Shown: positions 26,528-38,239, counted from the first letter of the stretch. The stretch is 64,000 bases of DNA from an uncultured Alphaproteobacteria bacterium (GCA_903862715.1 CAIOYY010000087.1:110377-174376), one strand, 5' to 3'. Notes: a model not told the origin generated them from the sequence alone. A program made the numbers and translations.

Positions 26528-27331
26528 ATGAGACAGATAGCGTTTCTCTGTGCGTTTTCCGTCGCTGCGATTGCCGTGAATGCGGCCGCGCAACAGGCGG
26601 TGCCGGACATTTCAGGCTATTGGAGCCGCGGCCAACCGGTGCATTCGGCGTTTCGCCCCCCGGAAAACGGTGGCCCGGGTCCTGTCATCAATATGAACCC
26701 GCCGCCCCCGGAAGCAGGCGGCGGATTCGCTATGATCTGGGAGGGCGATCATACCAACCCGATATTGCAGCCCTGGGCGGCCAGTATCGTGCAAGAGAAC
26801 ACGGTAACCGCGCTTGCCGACAACCCGCCGCTTTCCGCACAGCAATCCTGTCGTCCGCATGGTGTACCCTACATCCTGCAGCTGAACGACACCGTGCAGT
26901 TCCTGCAATCCCCGGAGATCACCACGATCCTCTTCTCGCGCGAGATGCGGGCGCGGCTCATTTATATGAATGTCGGCCACCCCGCCGATTGGGAGCCGAC
27001 CTATTACGGCCACTCGGTCGGACATTGGGAGGGCGATACGCTGGTCGTAGATACGGTCGGATTGACCGACGACACATGGACCGATCGGTTCGGAACACCG
27101 CACACGGACAAGCTTCATGTCATCGAGCGCTATCGCAAGGTTAGCGACGATGAAATTCGCGTCGATTTCACCGTGATGGATCCCGGCGCCTTCACGACAC
27201 CATGGTCGGCCTGGGTCACCTATCATCCCGAGGACAATCTCTATCTCGAACAGGTCTGCGCGGAGAACAACCGCGATCCTGTAACCGATACCGAATATCC
27301 GATCCCACGAGACGAGACGCCGGATTTCTGA
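26528..27331 (+). CDS. Secreted protein of unknown function
   Basis: A 267-residue protein with a signal peptide (MRQIAFLCAFSVAAIAVNA) and a mature part rich in tryptophan and aromatic residues. A recognisable conserved core is YYGHSVGHWEGDTLVVDT followed by LTDDTWTDRFGTPHTDKLH, found in many uncharacterised secreted proteins of proteobacteria and acidobacteria. I know no established function. AAAGGG precedes the ATG. It lies between a GlcG-like gene and a GMC oxidoreductase, eight bases before the latter, so the three genes probably form one operon. Confidence 0.8.
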   Translation: MRQIAFLCAFSVAAIAVNAAAQQAVPDISGYWSRGQPVHSAFRPPENGGPGPVINMNPPPPEAGGGFAMIWEGDHTNPILQPWAASIVQENTVTALADNPPLSAQQSCRPHGVPYILQLNDTVQFLQSPEITTILFSREMRARLIYMNVGHPADWEPTYYGHSVGHWEGDTLVVDTVGLTDDTWTDRFGTPHTDKLHVIERYRKVSDDEIRVDFTVMDPGAFTTPWSAWVTYHPEDNLYLEQVCAENNRDPVTDTEYPIPRDETPDF

Positions 27332-27338
27332 TAACGAA

Positions 27339-28955
27339 ATGAACCGCAACCCACGCTATGATTACATCATTGTCGGCGCGGGCTCGGCAGGCTGTGTGCT
27401 CGCCCATCGGCTCAGCGAGGACGGTGCAGCGCGCGTGCTTCTTCTGGAAGCGGGCGGGCGCGATATACACCCCTTCATTCATGTGCCGCTCGGCCTTGGC
27501 CACATGCATAAGAAACGCATGTTCGACTGGGGTTATGAGAGCGAACCCGAACCCCATCTGAACCATCGGCGCATTGAAGCGATGCGCGGCAAAGTGCTTG
27601 GCGGTTCTTCGTCTATCAATGTGATGGCATTCACACGCGGCGCCCCCGGCGATTACGACCGCTGGGCAGCAAATGGCGCTACGGGCTGGTCCTATAAGGA
27701 CACGCTTCCCTATTTCAAGCGCGTCGAAACCTGGGAAGGCGGTGAAAGCGAAAGACGCGGCGGTGAAGGCCTTGTGGGCGTCGAATGGGCCAGGACCAGA
27801 GACCCGCTTTACGACGCCTGGATCGAAGCTGCGAAAGTTGCGGGTTATGGCCACACCCCGGATTATAATACCGCACCGCATGAAGGTTTCGGACGCAGCC
27901 AATATTCAATCCGTAACGGACGGCGTTCATCGTCGGCGACTGCGTATCTGAGGCCGGCCGAAAAGCGAAAGAATTTGACAGTTGTAACGCATGCTCTGGC
28001 GTTGAACATTTTGGTCGAGAACAGCAAAGCCATCGGCATCGCCTATGCGCGCGGAAATGAAAGGGTCCATGCCGAGGCCGAACGCGAAGTGATCCTGTCG
28101 GCCGGAACCTTCAATTCGCCGCAACTTCTGATGCTGTCGGGAATAGGCCCCGCCGCGCATCTGAAAGACATGGGCATCGAGACGATTGCCGATCTGCCCG
28201 TCGGCGAGAACCTTCAGGATCACCTCGCGGTGCAGATGATGTATTCGCGTCCCAATGCCGGGCCGTTCCGAGATGTCATGCGCTTTGACAGAATGACGCT
28301 GGGGCTGGTGCAAGCCTATCTTTTCGGATCGGGCGTGGCGACGATCGTCCCGGGCGGACTGCATGCCTTCATCAAGACGAAACCCGACCTTGCCGTGCCC
28401 GATGTCGAATTCATGTTTCGTGGCACGGCGCTGGGCGCACATCTGTGGTTTCCGTTTCTGCGCAAACCCTATCTCGACGGATTCGGCATACGCCCCACGC
28501 TGCTGCATCCGAGAAGCCGTGGCCGTGTGCGCCTGAAGTCTTCCGATCCGAAAGATCCCGTGCGGATCTTTCTGAATCTTTTGTCCGAACCGGAAGACCT
28601 TCCCGTGTTGCGCGACGGCGTGCGGCGGGCACGCGAAGTCGCGCATCAGGCTCCGCTCGATGCCTATCGCGGTGTCGAGACCGCGCCCAGCCTGAAGGCG
28701 AAGACCGACGAGGAAATAGATGCCTGGATTCGGCGCGTGGCCGTGACCGCGCATCATCCGGCAGGAACCTGTGCGATGGGCACAGGTTCCCACGCGGTGC
28801 TCGATCCGGAATTACGCGTGCGCGGCGTTGAGAATCTGCGCGTCGTAGATGCTTCGGCGATGCCCGATGTTGTCTCGGCCCATATCAATGCCTGTGTATT
28901 GATGATGGCCGAAAAGGCCGCCGACATGATCCGGGGCAAAGCCCCGGCGGCATAA
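27339..28955 (+). CDS. GMC-family FAD-dependent oxidoreductase (choline dehydrogenase-like)
   Basis: A 538-residue flavoprotein of the glucose-methanol-choline family. The N-terminal ADP-binding motif is [37 protein letters not shown] is the first GMC signature and [16 protein letters not shown] the second. GENLQDHL and the C-terminal [10 protein letters not shown] and [22 protein letters not shown] carry the active-site histidine/asparagine region. It oxidises an alcohol group; the substrate is not readable. It precedes a TauD-type dioxygenase, which suggests a small catabolic operon. No betaine-synthesis genes are nearby, so I do not call it betA. Confidence 0.92.
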   Translation: MNRNPRYDYIIVGAGSAGCVLAHRLSEDGAARVLLLEAGGRDIHPFIHVPLGLGHMHKKRMFDWGYESEPEPHLNHRRIEAMRGKVLGGSSSINVMAFTRGAPGDYDRWAANGATGWSYKDTLPYFKRVETWEGGESERRGGEGLVGVEWARTRDPLYDAWIEAAKVAGYGHTPDYNTAPHEGFGRSQYSIRNGRRSSSATAYLRPAEKRKNLTVVTHALALNILVENSKAIGIAYARGNERVHAEAEREVILSAGTFNSPQLLMLSGIGPAAHLKDMGIETIADLPVGENLQDHLAVQMMYSRPNAGPFRDVMRFDRMTLGLVQAYLFGSGVATIVPGGLHAFIKTKPDLAVPDVEFMFRGTALGAHLWFPFLRKPYLDGFGIRPTLLHPRSRGRVRLKSSDPKDPVRIFLNLLSEPEDLPVLRDGVRRAREVAHQAPLDAYRGVETAPSLKAKTDEEIDAWIRRVAVTAHHPAGTCAMGTGSHAVLDPELRVRGVENLRVVDASAMPDVVSAHINACVLMMAEKAADMIRGKAPAA

Positions 28956-28993
28956 AGCGTTTGTATTCGGCGATAGAACCCGGAGGATCTCAG

Positions 28994-29857
28994 ATGGAAA
29001 ACACGACCAGGACAAGGCTCGAAATCATTCCGCTGACGAAATATATCGGCGCGGAAATCCGGGGCGTTGATTTACGGGAGAAACCGGACGCCGCAACGCT
29101 GCGCGCGATCTACCAAGCGTGGCTCGATCATCTGGTCGTTGTCTTTCGCGGACAGGAACTGTCGCAGGAAGACCTTGTCCGGGCGACGTCCTATTTCGGC
29201 GAACTCGGCGACATCGACCGGCCCGAGAAACATCACCCCAAGGGCTTTGCCCGCATGCTGCCCGGCATCATGCTGATTTCCAACATCCGCGAGAATGGCG
29301 AGCCCATCGGTGCGCTGCCGGATGGCGAGATGATGTTTCACCACGACATGATCCATCGCGAAGTTCCATCCCGGGCGACCATGCTCTATTCGGTCGAAAT
29401 CCCATCGTCAGGCGGCGACACGCTGTTTGCCAGTGGCTATGCGGCTTACGACACGCTCGATCCGCAAATCCGGTCGCGGCTCGAAGGCAAACGAGCCTTT
29501 CACCACTATAATTACGGTTCGACCCAGAAGGGCGACGGACGCGGCACCGAAGCGTTCAGCGAAGCCTCGCATCCCGTCTTCCGCACCCATGACGAAACAG
29601 GACGCAAGGCGGTTTACGTCAACCGTCTGATGACGGTCCGGGTCGAAGGCATGGAGGAGCACGAAAGCGACCGCTTGTTACAAGCGGTCTTCGATCACGC
29701 GGAAAAGCCGGAATTCGTTTACACCCATGTCTGGAGGACGGGTGACGTTCTTCTTTGGGACAATCGCTGTTCCAGCCATGCACGCACGGATTTTCCCTCG
29801 ACCGAGAGACGCCTTTTGATGCGCACGACGCTGAAAGGTTCGTTGCGGCCACAATAA
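28994..29857 (+). CDS. TauD/TfdA family alpha-ketoglutarate-dependent dioxygenase
   Basis: A 287-residue non-heme Fe(II)/2-oxoglutarate dioxygenase. The iron triad is visible as the HxD in MMFHHDMIHREVP and the distal histidine in LLWDNRCSSHARTDFP. The 2-oxoglutarate-binding arginine lies in RRLLMRTTLKG. Family members hydroxylate taurine, 2,4-D or other small acids; the substrate here is unknown. GGAGG sits seven bases before ATG 28994, which decides the start over the longer frame from 28961. It follows the GMC oxidoreductase by 38 bases on the same strand. Confidence 0.91.
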   Translation: MENTTRTRLEIIPLTKYIGAEIRGVDLREKPDAATLRAIYQAWLDHLVVVFRGQELSQEDLVRATSYFGELGDIDRPEKHHPKGFARMLPGIMLISNIRENGEPIGALPDGEMMFHHDMIHREVPSRATMLYSVEIPSSGGDTLFASGYAAYDTLDPQIRSRLEGKRAFHHYNYGSTQKGDGRGTEAFSEASHPVFRTHDETGRKAVYVNRLMTVRVEGMEEHESDRLLQAVFDHAEKPEFVYTHVWRTGDVLLWDNRCSSHARTDFPSTERRLLMRTTLKGSLRPQ

Positions 29858-29963
29858 CGGCGTTTTCTTACGGTTATGTGGTAGAAAGAATGTAACGCGT
29901 ATTTGCGGCGGTCGCGGCGCGGGACTAATCTTTCTTCATATTTCAATCCTTCCGGGGGACGTC

Positions 29964-32900
29964 ATGTCCAACTTCCAGCGTGTCTACACGATCGCTTTTG
30001 CGGCGGTCGCGGTTCTGCTTGTCGGCTTTTTCGTTTTTCATAAACAACTGGGCGTCGAATTCGCGCCGCTCGCCGGCACCGGAACCCCCCATATGGAGGG
30101 AACGGGCACGGCCGATGCGGCCGCGCTGACAAGAGACGATCTGAACCAGGCGGAGTTTGCGTTTCGCCGTCTTGAAATCGACACGTCGCAACCGTAGGCC
30201 CAAGCCTGTCTGGTTTTCACCCGCACGCTCGATGCGTCCGGTCTGACACATTACGAAGACTATCTCGGCATCACCCCCGAAGTGCCGATCGCCGTGCGCG
30301 CCACCGAAAACCGGCTCTGCATCGCAGGCTTCGCCTATAATGAAGCCTACAATGTCGAACTGCGCACCGGCCTACCCTCCGCCGATGGCGAGACACTGGA
30401 ATTTCCCGAAACCGTCGCTGTCGAATTGCGAGACCGCCGTCCGCTGGTGCGCTTCGAAGGTGGCATTCTTCTGCCGCGCGACAATGCCGAAGGTGTTCCG
30501 GTCACGACCGTCAACATTGCAACGCTCGATGTGAAGCTCATGCGCGTTGGCGACCGCCTCCTCAGCCAGCTGGAAAGCGGCATCGTCGATCAGCGCGCGC
30601 TCTATTGGTATGAACGCGACCAGCTCGAGAGCGCCCAGGCCTCTGTCGTCTGGACGGGTCAGATGGATGTCGCGTCGATTCCCAATCAGACCGTGACGAC
30701 CCTTGTGCCCATCCGTGACATGCTGCGCGATCAGGCGCCGGGCGCCTATGTAATCATGGCGACCGATGCGGCCAAGCCGGTCGGCGAATATGATTACTCC
30801 GCCGAGATCGCCACCCAATGGGTCATTGATTCCGATATCGGCCTGACCTCGTTTCAGGGCACGCATGGCCTGAGTGTCTTCGCGCGCGATTTTTCCAACG
30901 CCGAACCCCTGTCCGCCGTGCGCCTGACGCTGATCGCGCGCAACAACAACATTCTTCAGGAACGCCGCACCGATGTTTTCGGCCGTGCCGATTTCGACCC
31001 GGGTTTCTTTCGGGCCACCGGCGCCGAGGAACCCGTCGCCATCATGGCCTATGACGACAATGAGGACTTCACCTATCTCGATCTCCGCCGCCCCGATTTC
31101 GACCTGACCGATCGCGGCGTGACGGGCCGCGCCGCGCCGGGCCCGGTGGATGCGTTTCTCTACACCGAACGCGGCGTCTATCGTCCGGGTGAAACCGTGC
31201 ATGCGGTCGCCCTGCTGCGCGATTCCACCGCGAATGCCCTCTCCGTACCATTGACGCTGGTAACGACACGGCCGGACGGCGTTGAATTTCGCCGCACCAC
31301 CGTAACCGCGGATGCGCTGTCCTCCAGCGCCTCGCATTGGGCGATCACGCTGACCGCCGGTGCGCCGCATGGCCGCTGGCAGGTCGCCGCCTTTATCGAT
31401 CCGACCGGCGAACCCGTCGGCCGCGCCGGCTTCGACGTCGCCGATTTCGTGCCGCAACGTCTGGAACTGCCCCTGACGCCGGAAAGCGAATTTCTGGCCC
31501 CGTTCGAAAATTTCCGCGTGCGCATTGAAAGCCGTTTCCTCTATGGCGCACCGGCGGCGAACCTTGCCGGTGAAGGCGAAATACGCGTCACCCGCAATCC
31601 CGATCCCTTCCCCGCTTACCCCGGCTATCAATGGGGCCGCGATAACGAGACCTTCGAAGACGTGCTCGTTCCGCTCGGAATTCCCGAGACGGATGAGGCG
31701 GGCGTGACCTTTGCCGATGAAAATCTTGGCGAGCTTCCCGACACGTCGCTGCCGCTGAAAGGCGATGTCACGCTGTCGATTCAGGAACCTGGCGGGCGCC
31801 TGACGACCGATCAGATCACCCTTCCGATCCAGACTCGCGACACATGGCTGGGCCTGCGTCCGAATTTCGACGGCGGCTCGGTGGCGGAAAATACCCGCGC
31901 CGGATTCGAAGCTATCGCGGTGAACGCCGACGGTGAGCGCATTGCCACCAACGGCCTGCAATATGAATTTGTGCGCGAGGAAACCTATTACGCCTGGTAT
32001 CAGGAATATGGCGAGTGGCGTTACAACGCCCAGGTGCGCACCCGCATCGTGGCGGGTGGCGCGTTCGATATAGGCGCAGGCGATCCCGCAACGCTGGCCG
32101 AAACACTTCCCTGGGGCAGCTACCGCCTGACGGTCAGCGATCCCGCAACCGGCGCCTCCACCAGTATCGGCTTCTGGTCGGGCTGGTCGGGCGCCAATGA
32201 CGGCGCGCGTCCCGACCGCATCGCGGTCGCCGCCGACAAGCAGACCTATCGCATCGGCGAAACCGCGCGCATCAATATTGCGCCGGAACTGGACGGCAAG
32301 GCGCTGATCGTCGTCGCAGGCGACGGCGTCCACGAAACGCGTCTCATCGACGCGCCCGCAAGCGGCGCTTCCTTCGATCTTAACGTCGATGCCGATTGGG
32401 GTGCAGGCGCCTATGTACTTGTCACCCATTACCGTCCATTGAACGGCGGCACCGAATATGCGCCCGTGCGCTCCGTTGGTCTCGTCTGGCTGGAAGTCGA
32501 TAACAGCGAACGCACGCTGACGCCGGAGATTGCAACGCCCGACACCATGCTGCCGCGACAGACCTTGAGTGTACCTGTCACCGTTGCCGGGCTTAACGGC
32601 AACGAAGAAGCCTACATCACTGTTGCCACAGTCGATGAAGGCATTCTGCAACTAACCGATTACGCGACGCCCGATCCGGCTGATTATTATTTCGGCAAGC
32701 GTCGTCTCGGCGTCGGCATGCGCGACGATTACGGTCGTCTCATTCAGGCGGAAGGCGCGGTCGGTGAAATCCGCACTGGTGGTGACGGCTTCGGCGGTCG
32801 CCCGCTGGCGGTTGTTCCGACGCGCACCGTCGCTTTGTTTGAAGGTCCGGTCCGGTTGCAGGACGGCTCGGCAACGGTCGATTTCGCCATACCGGATTTC

Positions 32901-34859
32901 AATGGCGAATTGCGCCTCGTGGTCGTCGCGTTCTCGAACGGCAAAGTCGGCAGCGCTTCGAAGCCCATCACCGTGCGCGATCCCGTCGTCGCCGAAATGG
33001 TTCTCCCGCGCTTCCTCGCGCCGGGCGACCGCGCCGAGGCCGCGATCAATCTCCATAATCTCGAAGGCGCACCGGGCGAATACACCGTGACCGTTTCGGC
33101 GACCGGGGGCGTTGCGGTTCCTGGCGTCGTTCCCGAAACGCGCATCACCCATATGCTCGCCGCGGGCGAGCGGGTTCTCGATACCGTTCCGCTGCAGGGC
33201 GTGACGGCAGGCATCGCCACCATCAATCTGACCTTGAACGGCCCGAACGGTTATGCGCTGAACCGAGCCTGGCCGATTGAAGTCCGCCCCAGCCAATTGG
33301 CGGTCAGCCGCACGGAAGTCGCGGTCATCCAGCCGGGGCAGAACTGGGTGTCGAACGCGGCGCTGGCGCAGGGGCTCATCCCCGGAACCACCAATGTCGC
33401 GCTCACCGTTTCTTCGACGCAGAGCTACAATGACGTGGTCGGCATGCTGCGCTGGCTCGACCGCTATCCGTTGGGATGCCTCGAGCAGACGACCAGCCGC
33501 GCCATGCCGCTTCTGGTCTTCAATGATCTCGCACCACAGGCGGGGCTGCCGCAGGACGCGGCGCTCGTTCCACGCATTCAGGAAGCGGTCGACCGTGTGC
33601 TCGACATGCAATCGCCCTTTGGCGGCTTCGGTCTCTGGGGGCCCAATGGCGAGGTGCAGCCCTGGCTGTCGGTGTATGCGCTCGATTTCCTCTATCAGGC
33701 GAAGGAGCGCAACTTCATCGTTCCCAAAGAAGGGCTTCGCCGGGGCGCGCGTTATCTTCAGGACACCGCTGCCTCCGACTACGCCGATGACGCCTCGCGC
33801 GCTTACGCCTTCTATGTTCTGGCGCGTGAAGGTCTCGCCAATCTTTCGGACCTGCGCTATTTCGCCGATGTGCGCACGCCCGAAATGACGAACGCCATTG
33901 GCCCTGCGCTTGCGGGCGACGCGTTGGCGCAGGCGGGCGATGTCTCGCGGGCAAGCTTTGCCTTCGACCGCGCGCGCAACATCGCGCTCGCCGCCGATCC
34001 GGCCGTGTATCAAGCGGGTGACGAGTATGGCTCGCTTCTGCGCGATCTCGCAGGCGTGACGGCGCTGGCCATCGAGGGCGGTAATGCCGATCTCGTTCCG
34101 GCGCTGCTGGAGCGTTCGGAGAACCTCAATATGAGCCTCAACGCCACGACCACGCAGGAAAAAGCGTGGATGCTGCGCGCGGCCTACGAACTGGGCACCG
34201 AACGCGCGCCGCTGAATGTTGCGGCGGAAGGCGCGATAGCGGATGCGCGGGATGGCACGCTTCGTCTCTCGCCATCCTTCGCCGAACTAGAGCAGGGCGT
34301 GACGCTGACGAACAATGGGGATGCGCCGGTGTGGCGCACCGTTTCCGTCGATGGCATGGCCGATGCGCCGCTGCCGGTAGAACAGAACGGCGTCAGCCTC
34401 TCCAAGACCGTGTGGACGCTTGACGGTCAGCCTGCCGATCTCGGCAATCTGCGGCAGAACGACCGTGTGATCGTCATTCTCGAAGGACAGATGGACAATA
34501 ATCTCTTCCGTCGCATGGCGCTGATCGATCTTCTGCCCGCAGGGCTCGAGATTGAAACGACGCTGGCCGGGGAAGAAGGACAGATCTATCCGTTCCTGGG
34601 CGAGCTTTCGTATCCGACGATCCGCGAAGCGCGCGACGACCGGTTCGTCGCCTCTTTCGAAGTCGGATCGCGCTACCGCGCGCCCGTAGATCCCTACAAC
34701 CCGCAACCCGAAGCACGACCGTTCTTCCGTCTCGCCTATGTCGCGCGCGCAGTATCGCTCGGCGACTTCGCCATGCCAGCGGGGGTGGTCGAAGACATGT
34801 ATGCGCCGGATGTCGTGGCGCGGACAGAAATGGACCGCGTCTCGGTCGCGGCACAATAA
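29964..34859 (+). pseudogene. Alpha-2-macroglobulin family protein, frame interrupted by an in-frame TAG
   Basis: This would be a YfhM-type bacterial alpha-2-macroglobulin, a large periplasmic protease trap. The frame opens at ATG 29964 with a membrane anchor (VYTIAFAAVAVLLVGFFVF), then meets TAG at 30195-30197 (codon 78). In the same frame, without any shift, coding resumes as AQACLVFTRTLDASG and continues about 1550 codons to 34859. The thioester motif GCLEQ is intact near residue 1172, and the linked pbpC follows. Without readthrough, only an internal GTG (30282) could start the protein, and it would lack the export signal. TAG differs from CAG (Gln) by one C-to-T change. Confidence 0.85.
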
Positions 34860-34878
34860 GAGGGCAAGAACCCACGCG

Positions 34879-36972
34879 ATGGCGCGGTTCGTCTCCTGTC
34901 TGATCGTTGCGGGCTTCACGGTCCTTGGCCTCGCGGGTGCGCTCGCGGCGGCCGATGCCGCGAACCCGCCCGATCTGACGCGGGCCCAAACTCTGTCGCG
35001 CGAAGTACGTGACCGGGCCGGCGTTCTGCTCCGACCCTTCCTGGCGGCGGATGATTCCTGGCGGCTGCAGACGTCCTCTGAAGAGGTGCATCCGCGCTAT
35101 CTCGAAATCCTCATGGCCTATGAGGATCAACGCTTCTATTCCCATATCGGCGTCGATCCGGTCGCGGTGATGCGCGCCGCCCTGCAATGGTGGGATGCGG
35201 GGGTGGTCGTGTCCGGCGCCTCGACGCTGACCATGCAGGTCGCGCGCCTTCTGGAACCGGGACAGCAACGGGGTTTCGCTACAAAGCTCAGACAGGCGGC
35301 GCGCGCCCTGCAATTGGAGCTGCGCTATTCCAAGGAAGAGATCCTTGGTCTCTATCTGACGCTGGCGCCGTTCGGCGGCAATCTCGAAGGCGTGCGCGCA
35401 GCCTCTCTCTCCTACTTTGGAAAAGAACCCCGCGCGCTGTCATTGGCCGAAGCCGCCCTGCTCGTGGCGCTGCCGCAATCGCCCGAACGCGTGCGGCCTG
35501 ACCGCAATGCGCAATTTGCCGGAGAAGCCCGCGACAAGGTTCTCGCGCGCCTTCTCGAACGAGGCATGATTGCACAGGACGAAGCGGACGAAGCGCGGGC
35601 CGAACCCATTCCCCATCTGCGCCATCCGCTTCCGATGGAGGCGCCGCATCTCGCCGAGCGCCTGCAACGCGAAACGACGGAAACGATAACCGTCTCCACG
35701 CTCGATAGCGGGTTGCAGCAGGCCGTGTCGTTCCTCGCCAAAAGCGAGGCTTTGTATTTCGACGACAATGCCAATATCGCCATCGTCATCGTTAAAACCG
35801 ACACGCGCGAGGTGATGGCTGAACTTGGCGGCGTCGATTATTGGGGTGAAGCGGGCCAGGTCGATCTCGCTTCCGCGCCGCGCTCGCCCGGTTCGACATT
35901 GAAATCCTTCATTTATGGCATGGCCTTCGACGAGCTGGCGCTGCATCCGGCGACGGTCATGAACGACGCGCCCACCTTGTTCGGCGATTACGCGCCGCAA
36001 AATTTCGACGGTGGCTACACCGGCGCGGTCACGGCACGCGACGCCCTGCGCATGTCGCTGAATGTGCCTGCCGTCGCGGCACTGGAACGGGTCGGTCCCT
36101 TGCGCTTCACGCAATCCCTGCAGCACGCGGGCGCGACGCTTTTATTTCCGCATGACGACGACACGCCAAGCCTGCCGATAGCGCTGGGAGGCGTCGGCAT
36201 TTCGCTACGCGATCTCACCATGCTCTATGCCGGCCTCGCCGATAATGGCGAGGCGCGGGCATTGCGGGAAACGATGAACGCGCCGGAAAGCGAACCCTTC
36301 CACCTCTTCGGTCCCGCCGCGGCCTTCTATGTCCGTGATATTCTGACGGGCGCCGCGCTGCCTGATGGCTGGGCGATGGGCCAGGGCCTCTCTCGCGCGC
36401 GTAATATCGGATTCAAAACCGGAACGTCCTACGGCTACCGCGATGCATGGGCCGTCGGCTTCTCCAATGATTACACTATCGGCGTCTGGGTCGGCGTGCC
36501 CTCGGGCGCACCGCGTGCAGGCCGCATGGGCCGCGCCGAAGCGGGCCCCATTCTGCTGAAACTGTTCGATCTCCTGCCGGCCGACCGCAACATCACACGC
36601 CCGCCGCCGGTGGATGCCATTGTCGCCAGCCGCGCGGATCAATTGCCGCAAGCACTTCGCCGCTTCACGCGCGAAGACGCGCGCACACGCAATGTCTCCT
36701 CCCGCGTGCCGCCGCCCGCGATTTCCTTTCCGCCCGACGGCGCAACCGTCAGTCTCGCAGAAACGGAAGAATCGCAGAACGGGATTCAGCTCAGCGCCAA
36801 TGGTGGACGCGCGCCGCTCACCTGGCTCGTGGATGGCGCAGTACTGGGAAGCTTCGACCGTTATCAGCAGACTTATTTTACGCCCGATGGCGAAGGCGTC
36901 GCGCGGATTACCGTCGTCGATGCGGATGGCCGCAGCGCCACATCGCGCGTGCGTTTCAAGACTGAGAATTAG
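34879..36972 (+). CDS. pbpC: Penicillin-binding protein 1C
   Basis: A 697-residue bifunctional peptidoglycan synthase. A signal anchor (MARFVSCLIVAGFTVLG) is followed by the GT51 glycosyltransferase domain with YEDQRFYSHIGVDP, SGASTLTMQVARLL and AALLVALPQSPERVRPDR. The transpeptidase domain has SPGSTLKSF (the SxxK serine and lysine), MSLNVPAV (SxN) and FKTGTSYGYRDAW (KTG). The tail is the PBP1C-specific C-terminal domain. PbpC is usually encoded beside alpha-2-macroglobulin and is thought to repair walls while the macroglobulin traps proteases. Start 34879 is chosen because the longer frame from 34738 overlaps the previous gene and lacks a signal. Confidence 0.93.
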   Translation: MARFVSCLIVAGFTVLGLAGALAAADAANPPDLTRAQTLSREVRDRAGVLLRPFLAADDSWRLQTSSEEVHPRYLEILMAYEDQRFYSHIGVDPVAVMRAALQWWDAGVVVSGASTLTMQVARLLEPGQQRGFATKLRQAARALQLELRYSKEEILGLYLTLAPFGGNLEGVRAASLSYFGKEPRALSLAEAALLVALPQSPERVRPDRNAQFAGEARDKVLARLLERGMIAQDEADEARAEPIPHLRHPLPMEAPHLAERLQRETTETITVSTLDSGLQQAVSFLAKSEALYFDDNANIAIVIVKTDTREVMAELGGVDYWGEAGQVDLASAPRSPGSTLKSFIYGMAFDELALHPATVMNDAPTLFGDYAPQNFDGGYTGAVTARDALRMSLNVPAVAALERVGPLRFTQSLQHAGATLLFPHDDDTPSLPIALGGVGISLRDLTMLYAGLADNGEARALRETMNAPESEPFHLFGPAAAFYVRDILTGAALPDGWAMGQGLSRARNIGFKTGTSYGYRDAWAVGFSNDYTIGVWVGVPSGAPRAGRMGRAEAGPILLKLFDLLPADRNITRPPPVDAIVASRADQLPQALRRFTREDARTRNVSSRVPPPAISFPPDGATVSLAETEESQNGIQLSANGGRAPLTWLVDGAVLGSFDRYQQTYFTPDGEGVARITVVDADGRSATSRVRFKTEN

Positions 36973-36979
36973 GCTGACG

Positions 36980-38239
36980 TCAGCGCTGCGTCTGCCGTTC
37001 GTTGAGTAGCCGCGTCAGCAGCGTGGCGCTCGGGAAACCATCCGGTGTCATACCGCGCGTACGCTGAAACTCGCGAATCGCGGCGCGCGTATTGGGGCCG
37101 ATGATACCGTCCGCACCACCGGTGTCGTAGCCCAGCTGTTCCAGCCCTTCCTGCAACGCGATGCGCTGTGCAAGATTCAACTGCTCCTCGCCATAAGGCC
37201 ATGCGCCGATGATTCCCGGCCTTCCGCGCAGCCGGTCGGACAATACGCTGATGGCGAGCGCATAAGACGTCGCCGAATTGTAAGCCATGATGGCCCCGAA
37301 ATTCTGGGTGATCAGAAAGGCCGGCCCGTTCGCGCCGACGGGAAGCAACACTTCCGCTTCCATGTCGCCCAATGGCAAAGGATCCCCATTGATGCGCTTG
37401 AGGCCGAGCGCCGCCCACGCGCTCAAAGTGCGTTCGTCGTCGGCATTGGCCTGTTCGTAATTGAAGTCCTCGGGAAGCGCGACCTCGAAACCCCAATCGC
37501 GATCTCCACTCCAGCCCGAACGCTGCAGATAGGACGCGGCCGAAGCGAGCGCGTCGGCAGAGGAATGCCACAGATCGCGTTTGCCGTCGCCATCGCCATC
37601 CACCGCATGGGCGAGGAAGGTCGTCGGAATGAATTGCGTGTGTCCGAAGGCGCCCGCCCAGGACCCGGTCATCTCGGAGGGAGGAATGCCTTCCTGCTGC
37701 GAGATCTTCAGCGCCGCGATGAGCTGGCTTTTGCCAAAATCCTGGCGCCGCCCGTCATAGGCGAGCGTCGCAAGCGCCTGAAACAAATTCATCCCGCCCA
37801 TGTTCCGGCCGAAATTGGATTCCATGCCCCATATTGCCGCCAGCACCTGACGGGGCACCCCATAGGTCGCCTCCAGCCGGTCGAACAACTGGGCATTGGC
37901 GTCGATCTGCTCGCGCCCCAGTTCCAGGCGGCGCTCCGACACCGCGCCATCGATATATTCCCACATCGGGCGCACGAATTCGGGCTGGCTGTTGTTCAGC
38001 TCGACCACCCGGACATTGGGCGACAGGCCGCTCATCGCCAGATCATAGGTCTCGGCGGTGACGCCCTCGGCAAGAACCTCGGAACGGAAGGTGCTGATGA
38101 AGGTCTGGAACCGGGCGTTGTCTTCGTCGGACACGCCCTCAGCGCCAAGAGCCACCACGGGAGCGGAAAGGGCGAGAAGACAAAGAGCCGATACCGTCCC
38201 TGATCGCAGCAGACGTCCGATTTTACCCATGAGGCTCAT
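36980..38239 (-). CDS. Lytic murein transglycosylase, MltB family
   Basis: A 419-residue periplasmic enzyme that cleaves peptidoglycan glycan strands to anhydromuropeptides. A signal peptide (SALCLLALSAPVVALGAEG) leads to a catalytic domain with ETYDLAMSGLSPN, WGMESNFGRNMGG containing the catalytic glutamate, and HTQFIPTTFLAHAVDGDGDG. The C-terminal peptidoglycan-binding domain reads LGYDTGGADGIIGPNTRAAIREFQ. It is convergent with pbpC (seven bases apart). Its start overlaps the stop of the upstream small membrane-protein gene by four bases. Confidence 0.93.
   Translation of the reverse strand: MSLMGKIGRLLRSGTVSALCLLALSAPVVALGAEGVSDEDNARFQTFISTFRSEVLAEGVTAETYDLAMSGLSPNVRVVELNNSQPEFVRPMWEYIDGAVSERRLELGREQIDANAQLFDRLEATYGVPRQVLAAIWGMESNFGRNMGGMNLFQALATLAYDGRRQDFGKSQLIAALKISQQEGIPPSEMTGSWAGAFGHTQFIPTTFLAHAVDGDGDGKRDLWHSSADALASAASYLQRSGWSGDRDWGFEVALPEDFNYEQANADDERTLSAWAALGLKRINGDPLPLGDMEAEVLLPVGANGPAFLITQNFGAIMAYNSATSYALAISVLSDRLRGRPGIIGAWPYGEEQLNLAQRIALQEGLEQLGYDTGGADGIIGPNTRAAIREFQRTRGMTPDGFPSATLLTRLLNERQTQR

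Noticed and set aside
30372-32651. Long open minus-strand frame of 759 codons opposite the macroglobulin gene
   Set aside because: It is the antisense shadow of a GC-rich gene: arginine and glycine rich, no family motifs, no ribosome-binding site.
32652-34013. Second long minus-strand frame (453 codons)
   Set aside because: Same shadow effect; the plus strand carries the macroglobulin with its GCLEQ thioester.
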